Assembly: GCA_016794925.1 (NCBI GenBank)
Contig: JAEUIW010000009.1
Location: forward strand, 62,001 to 126,000
Direction: 5' to 3'
DNA length: 64,000 nt
From: Phycisphaerae bacterium
GTDB lineage: Bacteria; Planctomycetota; Phycisphaerae; Phycisphaerales; UBA1924
The translations under genes were made by a program, and so were the position numbers. The notes under the pieces were generated by a model that was not told the origin of the DNA, made no database searches, and worked only from the letters and a program-made list of their open reading frames with translations. Below, piece after piece: positions 32,360 through 41,738 of this stretch; position 1 is the stretch's first letter; each line of letters starts with the position of its first letter.

Positions 32360-33301
32360 ATGTCTACGACCGCCGCGCCCCCTGCCGCACCTTCCGTTTC
32401 CGCCCGCTCGCTCCTTCCATCCGTGCTGCTGGCGACGGTGCTTCTGGGAGGGCTGGCGCTGCTCACGCTCCAGACGATGGCGACCGGGGGCGGCGGATCC
32501 GTGTCGGTGACGGCGGCGTCGCCGCTCATCGAGGCCGCGTTCGCGGGCGATGCGCAGGGTGTGCGGGCGGCGTTGGCGAACAAGGCCGATCCGAACGTGC
32601 GGCTGGTGACCGACGACCCGGCCCGCCGGTCGATGACGCCTCTGATGGCGGCGGCGATGTCGGGCAAGGTTGAGGCGGTGCGGGCGCTGCTGGAGGCGAA
32701 GGCGTCGGTGGACGCTCGGGACGATCACGGCCGCACGCCGCTCATGTACGCCGCGGGGTGGGGCGACGGCGCGTGCGTGCAGGCGCTGCTGAACGCGGGC
32801 GCGAACGTGAACGCGCGCGCGGACCAGGGGTGGACCGCGCTCATGCTGGCGGCTGCGCGGGGGACGAGGGACGCGCTGGGCGCGCTGATCACCGCGGGCG
32901 CGGACGTCTCCATGCGCACCAAGTACCAGCAAACGGCCCTGATGGTCGCGTCCCGGTGCGGCGACGCGGACAAGATCGGGGCCCTGCTCAACGCGGGCGC
33001 GAGCGTGTCGGACACGGACCGTGACGGGAACACGCCGCTGCTGATGGCGGTGGACACGGACCGCGGCGAGAGCGTGGTTGTGCAGCTCCTGGGCGCGAAG
33101 GCCCCGGTGAACGTGGCCGACAGCGATGGGATGACGCCGCTGATGCGGGCCGCGTCGCGGGGGGACGCGGGGCTTGTCCGGATCCTGTTGGACGCGGGCG
33201 CGGACAAGGCCGCGAAGGACGCGCGCGGCTGGACGGCCCTGCAATGGGGCCTGAATCGTGCTGACGAGGCCGGGAACGCCGTCTCCCAGCTGCTGCGGTG
33301 A
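32360..33301 (+). CDS. membrane-anchored ankyrin-repeat protein
   Basis: 313 aa from ATG 32360, with GGAGG 8 nt upstream. A basic N-terminus leads into one hydrophobic helix (LLPSVLLATVLLGGLALLTLQTMA, about 20-43), anchoring or exporting the protein. About seven ankyrin repeats follow, each with the TPLMxAAxxGxxxxVxxLLxAGAxVN pattern (for example GRTPLMYAAGWGDGACVQALLNAGANVNARAD). Ankyrin repeats mediate protein binding; no enzyme domain is present. It is just downstream of the EF-G gene (96 bp), in the same direction. Partner and role are unknown. Confidence 0.88.
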   Translation: MSTTAAPPAAPSVSARSLLPSVLLATVLLGGLALLTLQTMATGGGGSVSVTAASPLIEAAFAGDAQGVRAALANKADPNVRLVTDDPARRSMTPLMAAAMSGKVEAVRALLEAKASVDARDDHGRTPLMYAAGWGDGACVQALLNAGANVNARADQGWTALMLAAARGTRDALGALITAGADVSMRTKYQQTALMVASRCGDADKIGALLNAGASVSDTDRDGNTPLLMAVDTDRGESVVVQLLGAKAPVNVADSDGMTPLMRAASRGDAGLVRILLDAGADKAAKDARGWTALQWGLNRADEAGNAVSQLLR

Positions 33302-33350
33302 TGGCGACGGCCGTCACGCGCTTTCTGTTGCTCGCGGGGCGCGGCGCTCC

Positions 33351-33356
33351 GATGAT
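33351..33356 (+). promoter_or_regulatory. -10 hexamer GATGAT, gene at 33363
   Basis: GATGAT lies 6 nt before ATG 33363. This breaks the TANNNT rule at the first base but holds the same position as other leaderless-type hexamers. A GGAG lies too close to the ATG to be a good ribosome site. Confidence 0.3.
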
Positions 33357-33362
33357 TGGAGC

Positions 33363-34202
33363 ATGAAGACCTCCGTGCTGCGCTGGGTGTTCCCGCTGCT
33401 GGGACTGTTCGTGGTGGGTCCGGCGGTGGGCTGGCTGGCGTCGGGGCTGCGCGCGTCGGACGGTTCGCCGCACTTCTCGCTGCTGACGTCGGTCTCGCCC
33501 GCGCGGGCGCTGGGGACGTTCGCGCTGGCGTTCGCGCTGGCCGCGGGGCTGGGGTCGGCGGCCGCGCGTCTGGTGAGCCGGAACACCGGACTGTTCAGCG
33601 CCGGGATGGTGCTCGCGTGGGCGTCCTGGCCGACGGGATCGATCGAGGGGATCATCCGCCGCACGCAGTCGGTCGAGCCGCTGCGGTCGCTGGTGTTCGA
33701 GGGCCCCATCGTGGGGCTGCTCAGCCTGGTGACGGCGGGCGTGATCATCGGCGCGGCCCGGGCGCGTGCGTCCGCGGGGGGGTCGGATGCGCGCGGGGCG
33801 CTGGCGCGGCTGCGCGACCCGCAGACGCTCTTCGGCATTGCCGCGGGCGTGCCGGTGGCGGGCGTGGTTGCGTGGTTCATCGCGCAGGAGCCTTCGAAGG
33901 GGCAGAGCATCGCGGCGGGCGCGCTCGCGGCGCTGGCCGCGGCCGCCGTGGCGCGCCTCGCGTTCGCGGAGAGCCACGCCCTGGCGGCGTTCGTGGCGGT
34001 CGCGGTGCTCACGGCGGCGGGTCCGTTGGCGGCGTCGGCGGCGTACGGATCGGACGCCGCGTTGCTTCGGGCGGCGTACGCGGACGTGCTGCTCCCGCTG
34101 GCGAGGCCGTTGCCGATCGACTGGATGGCGGGCGCGTTCCTGGGGACCCCGATCGGGCTCTCGTGGGCGTCCTCGATGGTCCAGAAAAAGCCCGAGGGCT
34201 GA
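33363..34202 (+). CDS. hypothetical polytopic membrane protein
   Basis: 279 aa with about seven to eight hydrophobic helices (WVFPLLGLFVVGPAVGWLASG, ALGTFALAFALAAGLGSAAARLV, LVFEGPIVGLLSLVTAGVIIGAA, SIAAGALAALAAAAVARLAF and others). Short loops are basic on alternating sides, as expected for an inner-membrane protein. Very Ala/Gly rich; no transporter signature was seen. The family is unrecognised. It lies between the ankyrin gene (61 bp) and folE2 (69 bp), all on the same strand, but each seems to have its own start signal. Confidence 0.78.
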   Translation: MKTSVLRWVFPLLGLFVVGPAVGWLASGLRASDGSPHFSLLTSVSPARALGTFALAFALAAGLGSAAARLVSRNTGLFSAGMVLAWASWPTGSIEGIIRRTQSVEPLRSLVFEGPIVGLLSLVTAGVIIGAARARASAGGSDARGALARLRDPQTLFGIAAGVPVAGVVAWFIAQEPSKGQSIAAGALAALAAAAVARLAFAESHALAAFVAVAVLTAAGPLAASAAYGSDAALLRAAYADVLLPLARPLPIDWMAGAFLGTPIGLSWASSMVQKKPEG

Positions 34203-34222
34203 GGCGCAGATCCGCCGGGGCC

Positions 34223-34228
34223 TACGAT
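34223..34228 (+). promoter_or_regulatory. -10 hexamer TACGAT, folE2
   Basis: TACGAT lies 43 nt before ATG 34272, leaving room for the GGGGAGG ribosome site; leadered type. Confidence 0.35.
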
Positions 34229-34271
34229 GCGTCTCGCGGTCGGGCCTGCTCCGGCCGCGGGGAGGCGCACC

Positions 34272-35111
34272 ATGCGGACAGGATCGGCACCCGGTGCCGC
34301 GGCGACGCGGGACGAGCGCCCGGCGAGCATGCCGGACGTGCAATCCGCGTCGGATCGTCGTCAGATCGCGATCGATCGCGTGGGCGTCAAGGACGTGACG
34401 TACCCGATGATCCTGTCGACGCCGGACGGGGGCACGCAGCACACGGTGGCGTCGATCAACATGTACGTGGCCCTGCCGCATCACCAGAAGGGCACGCACA
34501 TGAGCCGCTTCCTGGAGGTGCTCAACGAGCAGTGCGCGGTTGCGGTCCGCCCGGACCAGATCCCGCAGATCGCGCGTGCGATCCGGGAGCGGCTCAACGC
34601 GGAGGAGGCGCACTTCGAGGCCGAGTTCACGTACTTCATCCGCAAGCCGGCGCCCGTGACGGGCGTGCTGGGCGCGATGGACTACCGGGTTCGGTTCGAG
34701 TGCACGACCAACAGCCACCAGGACTTCATCATGTCGGTGAGCGCGCCGGCGACGAGCCTGTGCCCGTGCTCGAAGGAGATCAGCGCGTACGGGGCGCACA
34801 ACCAGCGTTGCCGCATCGAGGCCGGCGTGCGGTTCAGCGGCCGGTTGTGGATCGAGGACCTGGTGACGATCCTGGAGTCCTCCGCGTCGGCGCCGGTCTT
34901 CGCCGTGCTGAAGCGTCCGGACGAGAAGCACGTGACCGAGTTGGCGTTCGATCATCCGAAATTCGTCGAGGACATCGTGCGGGACCTGGCGGTGGCGCTG
35001 GACGCCGACGGACGCGTGACCTGGTACCGGATCAACTCAGAGAATTTCGAGTCGATCCACAATCACAACGCCTACGCGCAGATCACGCGGGACAAGTCGG
35101 CGGCGAGGTGA
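34272..35111 (+). CDS. folE2: GTP cyclohydrolase FolE2 (type IB)
   Basis: 279 aa. ATG 34272 is chosen for its ribosome site GGGGAGG, 6 nt upstream; MPDVQ at 34329 would be a shorter alternative. It makes 7,8-dihydroneopterin triphosphate from GTP, feeding folate and/or the preQ0 branch of queuosine. FolE2 signatures are VSINMYVALPHHQKGTHMSRF, ATSLCPCSKEIS (Cys ligand region), YGAHNQRC and NFESIHNHNAYA. This zinc-independent isozyme often covers metal shortage in organisms that also have FolE, or replaces it. It converges with the ATPase gene, 9 bp apart. QueA in the same window suggests an active queuosine route. Confidence 0.93.
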   Translation: MRTGSAPGAAATRDERPASMPDVQSASDRRQIAIDRVGVKDVTYPMILSTPDGGTQHTVASINMYVALPHHQKGTHMSRFLEVLNEQCAVAVRPDQIPQIARAIRERLNAEEAHFEAEFTYFIRKPAPVTGVLGAMDYRVRFECTTNSHQDFIMSVSAPATSLCPCSKEISAYGAHNQRCRIEAGVRFSGRLWIEDLVTILESSASAPVFAVLKRPDEKHVTELAFDHPKFVEDIVRDLAVALDADGRVTWYRINSENFESIHNHNAYAQITRDKSAAR

Positions 35112-35120
35112 ACGGGGCGG

Positions 35121-36725
35121 CTAGGCGGGGCGCACGCCCATCGCCAGTTGCCGCAGGCGCTCCAGCTGCGCCTTGCGGACCGACTCGAACACGGGGCGGG
35201 GCACCCGCCACTGGCACAGCCCCTCGGTGGTGCTGGCGCAGTACTCGGACAGGCACTGGTACAGGAACTTGAAGGCGTCGCGCGGCTGGCGCATCTGGTC
35301 GAGGGTCGCGATCAACTCGTCGCGGGGGACGTCCGGCTCGAAGAGATCCTGGAGGGTGATCGGGCCCGCGTCGGCGGCGCGGCACGCGCGGAGGCGTTGC
35401 TCGCAGAGGTCGTGCAGCGACGCGCCCGACCAGCTCAGCCGCTCGATCAACGACTGCTTGTCGAGCCGGGCGGCCTGGAAGAACGCGGCGGACTCTCGGA
35501 ACAGCGCGTGGCGCAGCTCGGCCGGGAGGAGGAGCTTGACGCCGAGGCCGTCGAATTGCAGGAACGAGTTGCTCAGCAGGGGCCACACCAGGGCCCGCAT
35601 GCGTTCGGGGTCGCCCGCGACGAGAGACGGCTCGTCGGCGCGGTCCATCACCAGGAGAATCGATTCGTATCCCAGGGCGCGGAGCACGCGCACGAGCCGG
35701 GCGAGGAGCGCCATCCGCGCGGGCTCGGAGTCGGTGACCGGTGCGCTCTCGCGGAGCGAGGGCGACAGCTCGCGCAGCGACCCGGCCAGCGAACGCTCCG
35801 AGCGAGGGGTCACGTGGACCTGGCGACGCACGCGCCGCGCCAGCGTTCGCCCGGCGAGGGCGTCGAGCAGCAGCACCTTGACCAGCGCCGTCAGCCAGAC
35901 GGCGCTCAGCGCCACCCCGTACCAGGCCGAGACGTGGACGCCGCGCACCGCGCCGATTACCGTCCACATCACCACGACCAGCGCCGGGATCCAGCCCGCC
36001 CACGCGAGCACCCCCCAGAGCACGCTCTGACGCCCGAGACCCAGGCCGAGGCGGGCCCTCAGTCGGCGGGTGCGGTCCTCGGCTCGTTCGGGCCGGTCGT
36101 ACACGGCCTGGAGGAGCAGCAGGTCCTTGCGCACGGCGAGGTCGGAGCGCCTGAGTCCGCGCCGGCGCTCGTCGGAGAGTTCGACGCTGGGCGTGCCCTC
36201 GGACGCTCGCGCGGGGCCGGCCTCGCCCAGGGCCGCGTCCACCAGGGGGCCCACGATGAGCGAGAGGATCGCGTCCACGTGGTCCGTCAGGCGGATGCGA
36301 TTGAACGCCTCGGATACGGGATCGGCCTTGACCTGCCGACGCGATTCCCTCGGGGCCAGGCGAGGGATGAGCCGCTCCAGCACCGGATTGAGATCGTCGT
36401 ACGGGGCGAGCAGCACGCGCCGGGCCGGGTTCGCCGCGTTGAAGGCGCCCACGCGTTGCGCCAATTGCAGACGGATGGCGGTCTTCCCGCTGCCCTTCTC
36501 GCCGAACGCGACGGCCGCGGAAGGACGGGAGAAGTCGCCGGCGATCTTGTCAAAGTCGGAGTGGAGGATGCGTGCGTCCGGGCCGGGCGTTGGGCCGCCC
36601 GCTCCCCCGGAGCCCGTGACGACGACACCCGCCAGACGTGCGAACACGGGATCCTGCCGCGCCTCTTCGCCCTGGAAGGGGTTCTCGAGGATGCCCCAGT
36701 GCTGGAGGAAGGAGGCGAGGTTCAT
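35121..36725 (-). CDS. membrane-interrupted P-loop ATPase (ExeA/KAP-like)
   Basis: 534 aa. The N-terminus FLQHWGILENPFQGEEARQDPVFARL resembles the start of ExeA/GspA-type AAA+ proteins (FGLxxNPF...P). Walker A is GEKGSGKT (75-82); Walker B is SILLVMDRADE near 360. Between them lie two hydrophobic helices (about 232-280: VLWGVLAWAGWIPALVVVMWTVIG and WYGVALSAVWLTALVKVLLL), so the ATPase fold is split by membrane spans, as in KAP-family NTPases. The C-terminal half contains LFREST-like helical segments, LSWSGASLHDLCEQRLRAC and FEPDVPRDELIATL, resembling STAND-type sensor regions. Function unknown; roles in signalling or defence are inferred only from the architecture. Confidence 0.7.
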   Translation of the reverse strand: MNLASFLQHWGILENPFQGEEARQDPVFARLAGVVVTGSGGAGGPTPGPDARILHSDFDKIAGDFSRPSAAVAFGEKGSGKTAIRLQLAQRVGAFNAANPARRVLLAPYDDLNPVLERLIPRLAPRESRRQVKADPVSEAFNRIRLTDHVDAILSLIVGPLVDAALGEAGPARASEGTPSVELSDERRRGLRRSDLAVRKDLLLLQAVYDRPERAEDRTRRLRARLGLGLGRQSVLWGVLAWAGWIPALVVVMWTVIGAVRGVHVSAWYGVALSAVWLTALVKVLLLDALAGRTLARRVRRQVHVTPRSERSLAGSLRELSPSLRESAPVTDSEPARMALLARLVRVLRALGYESILLVMDRADEPSLVAGDPERMRALVWPLLSNSFLQFDGLGVKLLLPAELRHALFRESAAFFQAARLDKQSLIERLSWSGASLHDLCEQRLRACRAADAGPITLQDLFEPDVPRDELIATLDQMRQPRDAFKFLYQCLSEYCASTTEGLCQWRVPRPVFESVRKAQLERLRQLAMGVRPA

Positions 36726-36802
36726 GCGGGGGCCCTGGTGTCACGGCGCGGGCGTCGGCGGCTGAACCGGCCGCGCCGGCGGGATCGAGCGGCGAGGGTG
36801 GG

Positions 36803-38215
36803 TCAGTGATCGACCTTCTGACCGAGCATGGGAGCGATCTTCGCGAGGGCGCGATCCAGCGTGGCGCGGTCCTTGGCCTCCAGGTTCAGCCGCAGCAGCG
36901 GTTCGGTGTTGCTCTTGCGGACGTTGCACCACCACCCCAGGCGTTCGAACGCGTCCACCGTCACGCCGTCGAGCTCGTCGATCGTCGCCTTCTCGCCGAA
37001 CTCCTTGCGCAGCGCGGCGAGGGCCCCGTCCTTATCCTCGATGTGGTAGTTGATCTCGCCGGATTGGGAATAGCGGGCGAGCGGAGCGATCAGTTCGCTG
37101 AGCTTCTTCCCGGATTGCGCCAGCACGCTCAGCACCACCGCCATGGCGATCGCCCCGGAGTCCGCGTTGAAGTTGTCGCGGAAGTAGAAGTGGCCCGAGA
37201 GCTCCCCGCCGAAGACCCCGCCGTGCTCGGCCAGGGCCGATTTCATGAACACGTGCCCGACCCGTGAGCGGACCGGGCGTCCGCCCGCCTTGACGATCTC
37301 CTCGGTCACCGCCTTGGTCGATCGAAGGTCGAACACGATCGCCGAACCCGGGCTGAGTTTCAGGAAATGCCTGGCGAGCAACGCCGTGAGCAGGTCGCAC
37401 CCGACGATCCGGCCCTTCTCGTCCACCACCACGCAGCGGTCCGCGTCGCCGTCGAAGCACACGCCGAGGTCCGCTCTCTCGGTGACCACGCGGTCCTGGA
37501 GCTGCCGGAGATTCGACGCGACGAGGGGGTTGGGCTCGTGAACGAACTCGCCCTTGCTGTTGTCGAAGTGCAGCTCGATCAGATCGATGCCCGCGTCCGC
37601 GCCCTTCTTCCCGAAGACCCGTGGCACCATCGTCCCGGCCATGCCGTTGGACGCGTCCACCACCACCCTGAGCCTCTTCTTCGCCTTGGACACGTCGAGA
37701 AACGCGCGCACGTGCCGCACGTACGCCTCCCACAGGTCGCGCTTCTCCACCCGGCCCCCCGCCTTGACCACCGTGGTCTTGTCCGCCATCGCCGCGAACT
37801 TCCGCACGTCCGCCAGACCGGTTGACTCGCCCACCGGCTTGGCTCTCCGCTTCGAGACCTTGAAGCCGTTGTACTGCGGGGGGTTGTGGCTCGCGGTGGT
37901 CATCACGCCGCCCGCGCAGTCGAGGTGGTTGACGGCGAAATAGATGAACGACGTGTCAACCATGCCCACGTCGATCACGTTGCCGCCCTGGTCCGTGATC
38001 CCCGCGATGAGCGCCGCGGAGAGCCCGGGGCTGCTCTTGCGCATGTCCCGGCCCACCACCACGTTCTTCATCATCGGAGAGCCTTCACCGGCCGACGTCG
38101 CGTCCGCCAGCAAGAACTTCGAGCACCCGTAGCCGATTTGCCACGCCATGTGCTCGTTGAGCGGGTCCGGAACCGTGCCGCGAATGTCGTACGCCTTGAA
38201 AACTTTTCCAAGCAT
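36803..38215 (-). CDS. manB: phosphomannomutase/phosphoglucomutase
   Basis: 470 aa. Interconverts hexose 1- and 6-phosphates, supplying sugar nucleotides for cell-surface glycans. It begins MLGKVFKAYDIRGTVPDPLNEHMAWQIGYG. The four domains show the phosphoserine loop GGVMTTASHNPPQYNGFK, the metal loop CFDGDADRCVVVDE, the sugar-binding FGGELSGHFYFRD and the phosphate-binding C-terminal RKSNTEPLLRLNLEA. Length matches AlgC/ManB types. The start lies at the edge of an AT-richer 150-bp spacer before the helicase gene; no ribosome site was seen. Substrate preference cannot be read directly. Confidence 0.93.
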   Translation of the reverse strand: MLGKVFKAYDIRGTVPDPLNEHMAWQIGYGCSKFLLADATSAGEGSPMMKNVVVGRDMRKSSPGLSAALIAGITDQGGNVIDVGMVDTSFIYFAVNHLDCAGGVMTTASHNPPQYNGFKVSKRRAKPVGESTGLADVRKFAAMADKTTVVKAGGRVEKRDLWEAYVRHVRAFLDVSKAKKRLRVVVDASNGMAGTMVPRVFGKKGADAGIDLIELHFDNSKGEFVHEPNPLVASNLRQLQDRVVTERADLGVCFDGDADRCVVVDEKGRIVGCDLLTALLARHFLKLSPGSAIVFDLRSTKAVTEEIVKAGGRPVRSRVGHVFMKSALAEHGGVFGGELSGHFYFRDNFNADSGAIAMAVVLSVLAQSGKKLSELIAPLARYSQSGEINYHIEDKDGALAALRKEFGEKATIDELDGVTVDAFERLGWWCNVRKSNTEPLLRLNLEAKDRATLDRALAKIAPMLGQKVDH

Positions 38216-38366
38216 CGCTTTGAGCCCTGTGGACAGCCGTGCGCCGATCGATGACCCAAACAAAATGCAACTATTTCTTCCGATTCGGGCCGCAAGGAAC
38301 AAGCGTATTCCATCCGCAACTTGTTTTCAGCATGTCCAAATGCGGCCCCGCTGTCCAAACTCCCGT

Positions 38367-40562
38367 TCATCCCACATCGTGTTCCCAACTCTCAATCTCG
38401 GGCTCGATCACGCGGATGCGCACACCTTCGGGCACCGCCGCGCGAAACGCTCCGCCGTACCGTGCTCGGACGATTCTCGGATCCAGGACCACGACCTTGC
38501 CCCGATCGGCGTGCGAACGGATCAGTCGTCCGAACCCTTGTTTGAATCTCAGGACCGCGCGAGGCAGCGAATCCTCCGCGAAAGGGTTGCCTCCCCGAGC
38601 CTTGATGCGCTCCAGCCGGGCTTCTGTCAGCGGCCGGTCAGGTGGCTCGAAGGGCAGCCGGGTGATAATCACGTTGCGGAGCCCCCGGCCCTTCACGTCC
38701 ACACCCTGCCAGAAACTCACGGCCCCGAGGAGCACCGAGGCCTCGTTCTCTCGAAATCGCACCAGCACCTGACCGGCAGCGCCGTCCCGGCCTTGAACCA
38801 GCATCGGGAGATTCGCCTCCGCAAGTGGCGCCGCGAGCCTGTCCGCCACGGCCTCCATCGTGGCCAGGCTCGTGAAGAGCACGAACGCGCCTCCGTGCGT
38901 TGATCGGGCATGGTCGAACACGCGACGGGACAACGCATCGTGATATCGATTCTGGCCCGCCGCGTCGGCGCCCGACGGCGGCTCCGGCATGGTCAGATCG
39001 ATGACGAGTTCGGCCTGCTCGTCATATCGGAACGGGCTGCCCAGGCGAAGGCCGAGCGCACGGTCGCACCCGAGCCCGCGGCGGCAATGATCGAACCCGT
39101 CGGACGCCGCCTGATACGGACCGCCTTCGATCGACCCTCGCTCATCCTCATGCGAACGGGGCGCGACGGTGGCGAGCGTGGCGCTGGTCATCACCACCGA
39201 CAACGGGCGTCCGAACAGGTGCTCACGGAGCAACGGCCCGACCTCGATCGGTGCACAGGCCAGCTTCACGCGCGGCCGGTCGCGACCATCGCGACCGTTG
39301 CGCCCGCCCGAGCCGTCCCGCTCCGACTCCACCCAATAGACATAGCCCGCGAGCGTCTGGCGGACCAGGGATTCGGCCGCACCGGCGATGTCGCGGGCCC
39401 GTTCGATGTACGAGTTGAGTTCGAACCGGTCCGCGTCGCCGCGAATCTGCTCGCGCAGCGTGCCCAGCCGCAGGGCCAGCCCGGTCATCGCGGTGGTCAG
39501 CGTGTTCTCGATCGCCGGCGGCGAGGTCAACCGGCCGTTCCGGGTCAGGCCCGAGCGGACCAGCCGAGCCAGGGAATCGAAGAACTCATCCGTTGCCGCG
39601 GAGGCGTGCTGGACGGCTTCCAGGGCGGCGTCGAGCGCCGCGGCGTCACCCGACGCCAGCCCGAGCGACGGCAGGTATCCCTTGCCCGAGCGTTCGTGGT
39701 GCAGGACGCCCAGCAGGTGTTCGGCCCGCCCGCGCGTGAGGGACACGCCGAAGTGCTCGCACGCCGTGTCCTCGACGCTGTGGGCCTCGTCGAGCACGAC
39801 GTGGTGATACTCGGGCAGGAACCCGACGCCGCTCCCGCCGGCGGGCTCCTCCCCCCGGGCCCCGGCCGCCGCGCCCCGCGCGCGCAGGGCCAGGTCGGAG
39901 AAGAACAGCGCGTGGTTGCACACCAGCAGGTTCGCCCGTTCCATCTCCCGGCGCGAACGCTGGTAGAAGCACTCACCGTGGTGGGGGCACTTCCGGCCCA
40001 TGCAGTTGTCCGCGTCGGACTGGGCGCGGTCCCACACGGCTGGACGCTCCAGGCGCGGCAGCGTGGCCAGGGTCCCGTCCGTGGTCGTGTACGCCCAGTC
40101 CTCGATGACGTGCAGCGAGCGGCGCGACGCCGTGTCGGGAAAGAGACGGTCCTGCCTCGACGACGCCAGCCGCAGCCGACGGATCGAGACGTAGTTGCCC
40201 CGTCCCTTGACCAGCGCGGGGATCACGGGGGTCAGCTTCGCCGCGTCAAGGCCCCATTCCGGGAGCGTGTCGAGCAGAAGCGGGATGTCCTTCTTGATCA
40301 GCTGCTCCTGCAGCGCGATGGTGTGCGTCGAGACGACCACGCGCTCGCCCATCAGGGCGCAGCGGAGAATCGCAGGCACCAGGTACCCGAACGATTTGCC
40401 GACCCCGGTTCCCGCCTCTATCAGCACGTGCTCGCGCGCGGCCATCGCGGCCTCGACGGCCCGCGCCATGTGCGACTGCTCGGGGCGGTGCTCATATCCC
40501 GGCCCCAGCCGGCGCGCGATCGGCCCGTGCTCAGCGAGCACGCCGCGCAGCGCCTCCGACAT
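38367..40562 (-). CDS. dinG: DinG-type ATP-dependent helicase with iron-sulphur cluster
   Basis: 731 aa from ATG 40562 (GTG 40586 is an alternative). Superfamily 2, XPD/DinG-like 5'-3' DNA helicase. Visible motifs: Q-motif region YEHRPEQSHMARAVEAAM, Walker A IEAGTGVGKSFGYLVPAI, STHTIALQEQLI (Ia), the four-Cys FeS domain around NCMGRKCPHHGECF and LVCNHALFF, DEAH-box VVLDEAHSVED, then FVLFTSLATMEAVADRL, VLLGAVSFWQGVDVKG and the Arg finger block RLIRSHADRGKVVVLD. It unwinds damaged or R-loop DNA by analogy with E. coli DinG/YoaA. It follows the aldo/keto reductase gene (78 bp) and precedes manB on the same strand. Confidence 0.92.
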   Translation of the reverse strand: MSEALRGVLAEHGPIARRLGPGYEHRPEQSHMARAVEAAMAAREHVLIEAGTGVGKSFGYLVPAILRCALMGERVVVSTHTIALQEQLIKKDIPLLLDTLPEWGLDAAKLTPVIPALVKGRGNYVSIRRLRLASSRQDRLFPDTASRRSLHVIEDWAYTTTDGTLATLPRLERPAVWDRAQSDADNCMGRKCPHHGECFYQRSRREMERANLLVCNHALFFSDLALRARGAAAGARGEEPAGGSGVGFLPEYHHVVLDEAHSVEDTACEHFGVSLTRGRAEHLLGVLHHERSGKGYLPSLGLASGDAAALDAALEAVQHASAATDEFFDSLARLVRSGLTRNGRLTSPPAIENTLTTAMTGLALRLGTLREQIRGDADRFELNSYIERARDIAGAAESLVRQTLAGYVYWVESERDGSGGRNGRDGRDRPRVKLACAPIEVGPLLREHLFGRPLSVVMTSATLATVAPRSHEDERGSIEGGPYQAASDGFDHCRRGLGCDRALGLRLGSPFRYDEQAELVIDLTMPEPPSGADAAGQNRYHDALSRRVFDHARSTHGGAFVLFTSLATMEAVADRLAAPLAEANLPMLVQGRDGAAGQVLVRFRENEASVLLGAVSFWQGVDVKGRGLRNVIITRLPFEPPDRPLTEARLERIKARGGNPFAEDSLPRAVLRFKQGFGRLIRSHADRGKVVVLDPRIVRARYGGAFRAAVPEGVRIRVIEPEIESWEHDVG

Positions 40563-40640
40563 CCCGCCCTCGGCCACGGCCGGCACTCCTCCGTACGCCC
40601 ACCGTGCTCGACCCGCGCCGGCCGTCGCGCCGCGCGCCGG

Positions 40641-41738
40641 CTAGATCTGACCAACCCAGCCCGGCTTGGCCACCTCTGTCCAGCGCGCGCGGATCGCGTC
40701 GTGCGCGGCCTTGCTCAACGGGCCCGCCGCCATGAGCTCGGCGTTCTGCCGCCACCGCTCGGGCTTGCTCGTACCGATCAGCATCACGCTCACCCCGGGC
40801 TGCATGGCCGTGAACCGCATCGCGATGCCCGCCGGGCCGTCCGGACCCTGCTTGTCGCGAGCCGGGCCGGTCGCGAAGTCGTACTTCAGCTCCTGCAGCC
40901 GTCCCCAGTATTCCTGGTGGTACCCGTTGTCGGGCTTGGCGTCGTAGCGCCAGACCGCGTTGGCGATGGTGCGCTTGACGATCACGCCCATGCCCTTCTC
41001 CTTCGCCAGCGGGAGCGTCAGGCCGATCGACTCCTGGTCGCAGATGTTCACCGACGTCTGGAGCGTGTCGAACCGTCCGGTCTCCACCGCGAAACGGGCC
41101 GCCGCGGAGTCGCCGCTATAGCCGATGAACCGTGCCTTGCCCTGCTTCCTGGCCTCGTCGAGCCCCTCGATGCACGCGCCCCTCTTGAGTTCGTCGAGGG
41201 AGCAGGAGTGCAGCTGCACCAGATCCACCGCGTCGGTCCTCAGCCTCTTCAGGCTGCGTTCCACCGATTCGATCACGCCCTCCTTCGTCCAGCCCCAGCC
41301 CGCCGCGCGGCCGTTTTCCGCCCAGTGCCCGCACTTGGTGAAGAGCAGGTAGTCCTTCCGCCGGCCCGCAACCGCTCGGGCGATCTGCTCCTCCGATTCC
41401 AGGTAGCACTCCGCCGTGTCGATCACGTTCATCCCCGCGTCCAGCGCGGCATTGAGAAGTGTGTCGACCGTCTGCTGTTCCGTGCGCTCGTACCCGATCT
41501 CGGCCCCGCCGAAGCCCAGGATCGCCACCGACAAACCCGTCCGGCCGAGCACCCGGTGCTCGATCGGGGCCTTGCCCGGAGTGCCGCCCTTCGCGCCCTC
41601 GTCCTTTTTCGGCGGCTCGCGCATGGGAGCGGCGCCGCGCGTCGAGCCCGCGGCGGCCAACCCCGCCAGGCCCACCGCCGCCGCGGCCGCGCCGCCACGC
41701 CTGAGAAATTCACGTCGAGAAGAACCCGTGTCGCTCAT
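40641..41738 (-). CDS. Tat-exported aldo/keto reductase
   Basis: 365 aa from ATG 41738. The N-terminus SRREFLRRGGAAAAAVGLAGLAAA is a twin-arginine signal, so the folded enzyme is exported. The mature part is an aldo/keto reductase barrel: HRVLGRTGLSVAILGFGGAEIG, NVIDTAECYLESEE (catalytic Asp and Tyr), KCGHW, RTDAVDLVQLHS, VMLIGTSKPE. Exported AKRs with a Tat signal are frequent in planctomycetes; physiological substrates are mostly unknown and NADPH supply outside the cytoplasm is unclear. GGAG lies about 8 nt before ATG, with TACACT 28 nt upstream. The downstream neighbour is the dinG-type gene. Confidence 0.9.
   Translation of the reverse strand: MSDTGSSRREFLRRGGAAAAAVGLAGLAAAGSTRGAAPMREPPKKDEGAKGGTPGKAPIEHRVLGRTGLSVAILGFGGAEIGYERTEQQTVDTLLNAALDAGMNVIDTAECYLESEEQIARAVAGRRKDYLLFTKCGHWAENGRAAGWGWTKEGVIESVERSLKRLRTDAVDLVQLHSCSLDELKRGACIEGLDEARKQGKARFIGYSGDSAAARFAVETGRFDTLQTSVNICDQESIGLTLPLAKEKGMGVIVKRTIANAVWRYDAKPDNGYHQEYWGRLQELKYDFATGPARDKQGPDGPAGIAMRFTAMQPGVSVMLIGTSKPERWRQNAELMAAGPLSKAAHDAIRARWTEVAKPGWVGQI

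Noticed and set aside
29900..33244. A 3.3-kb open frame on the minus strand opposite the EF-G and ankyrin genes
   Set aside because: The translation is rich in Arg, His and Leu with no motif, while the plus strand has EF-G and ankyrin signatures. It is a composition artefact.
28252..35111. QueA and FolE2 as a queuosine operon
   Set aside because: They are on opposite strands and 5 kb apart, with an EF-G paralogue and other genes between. Only a loose functional link remains.
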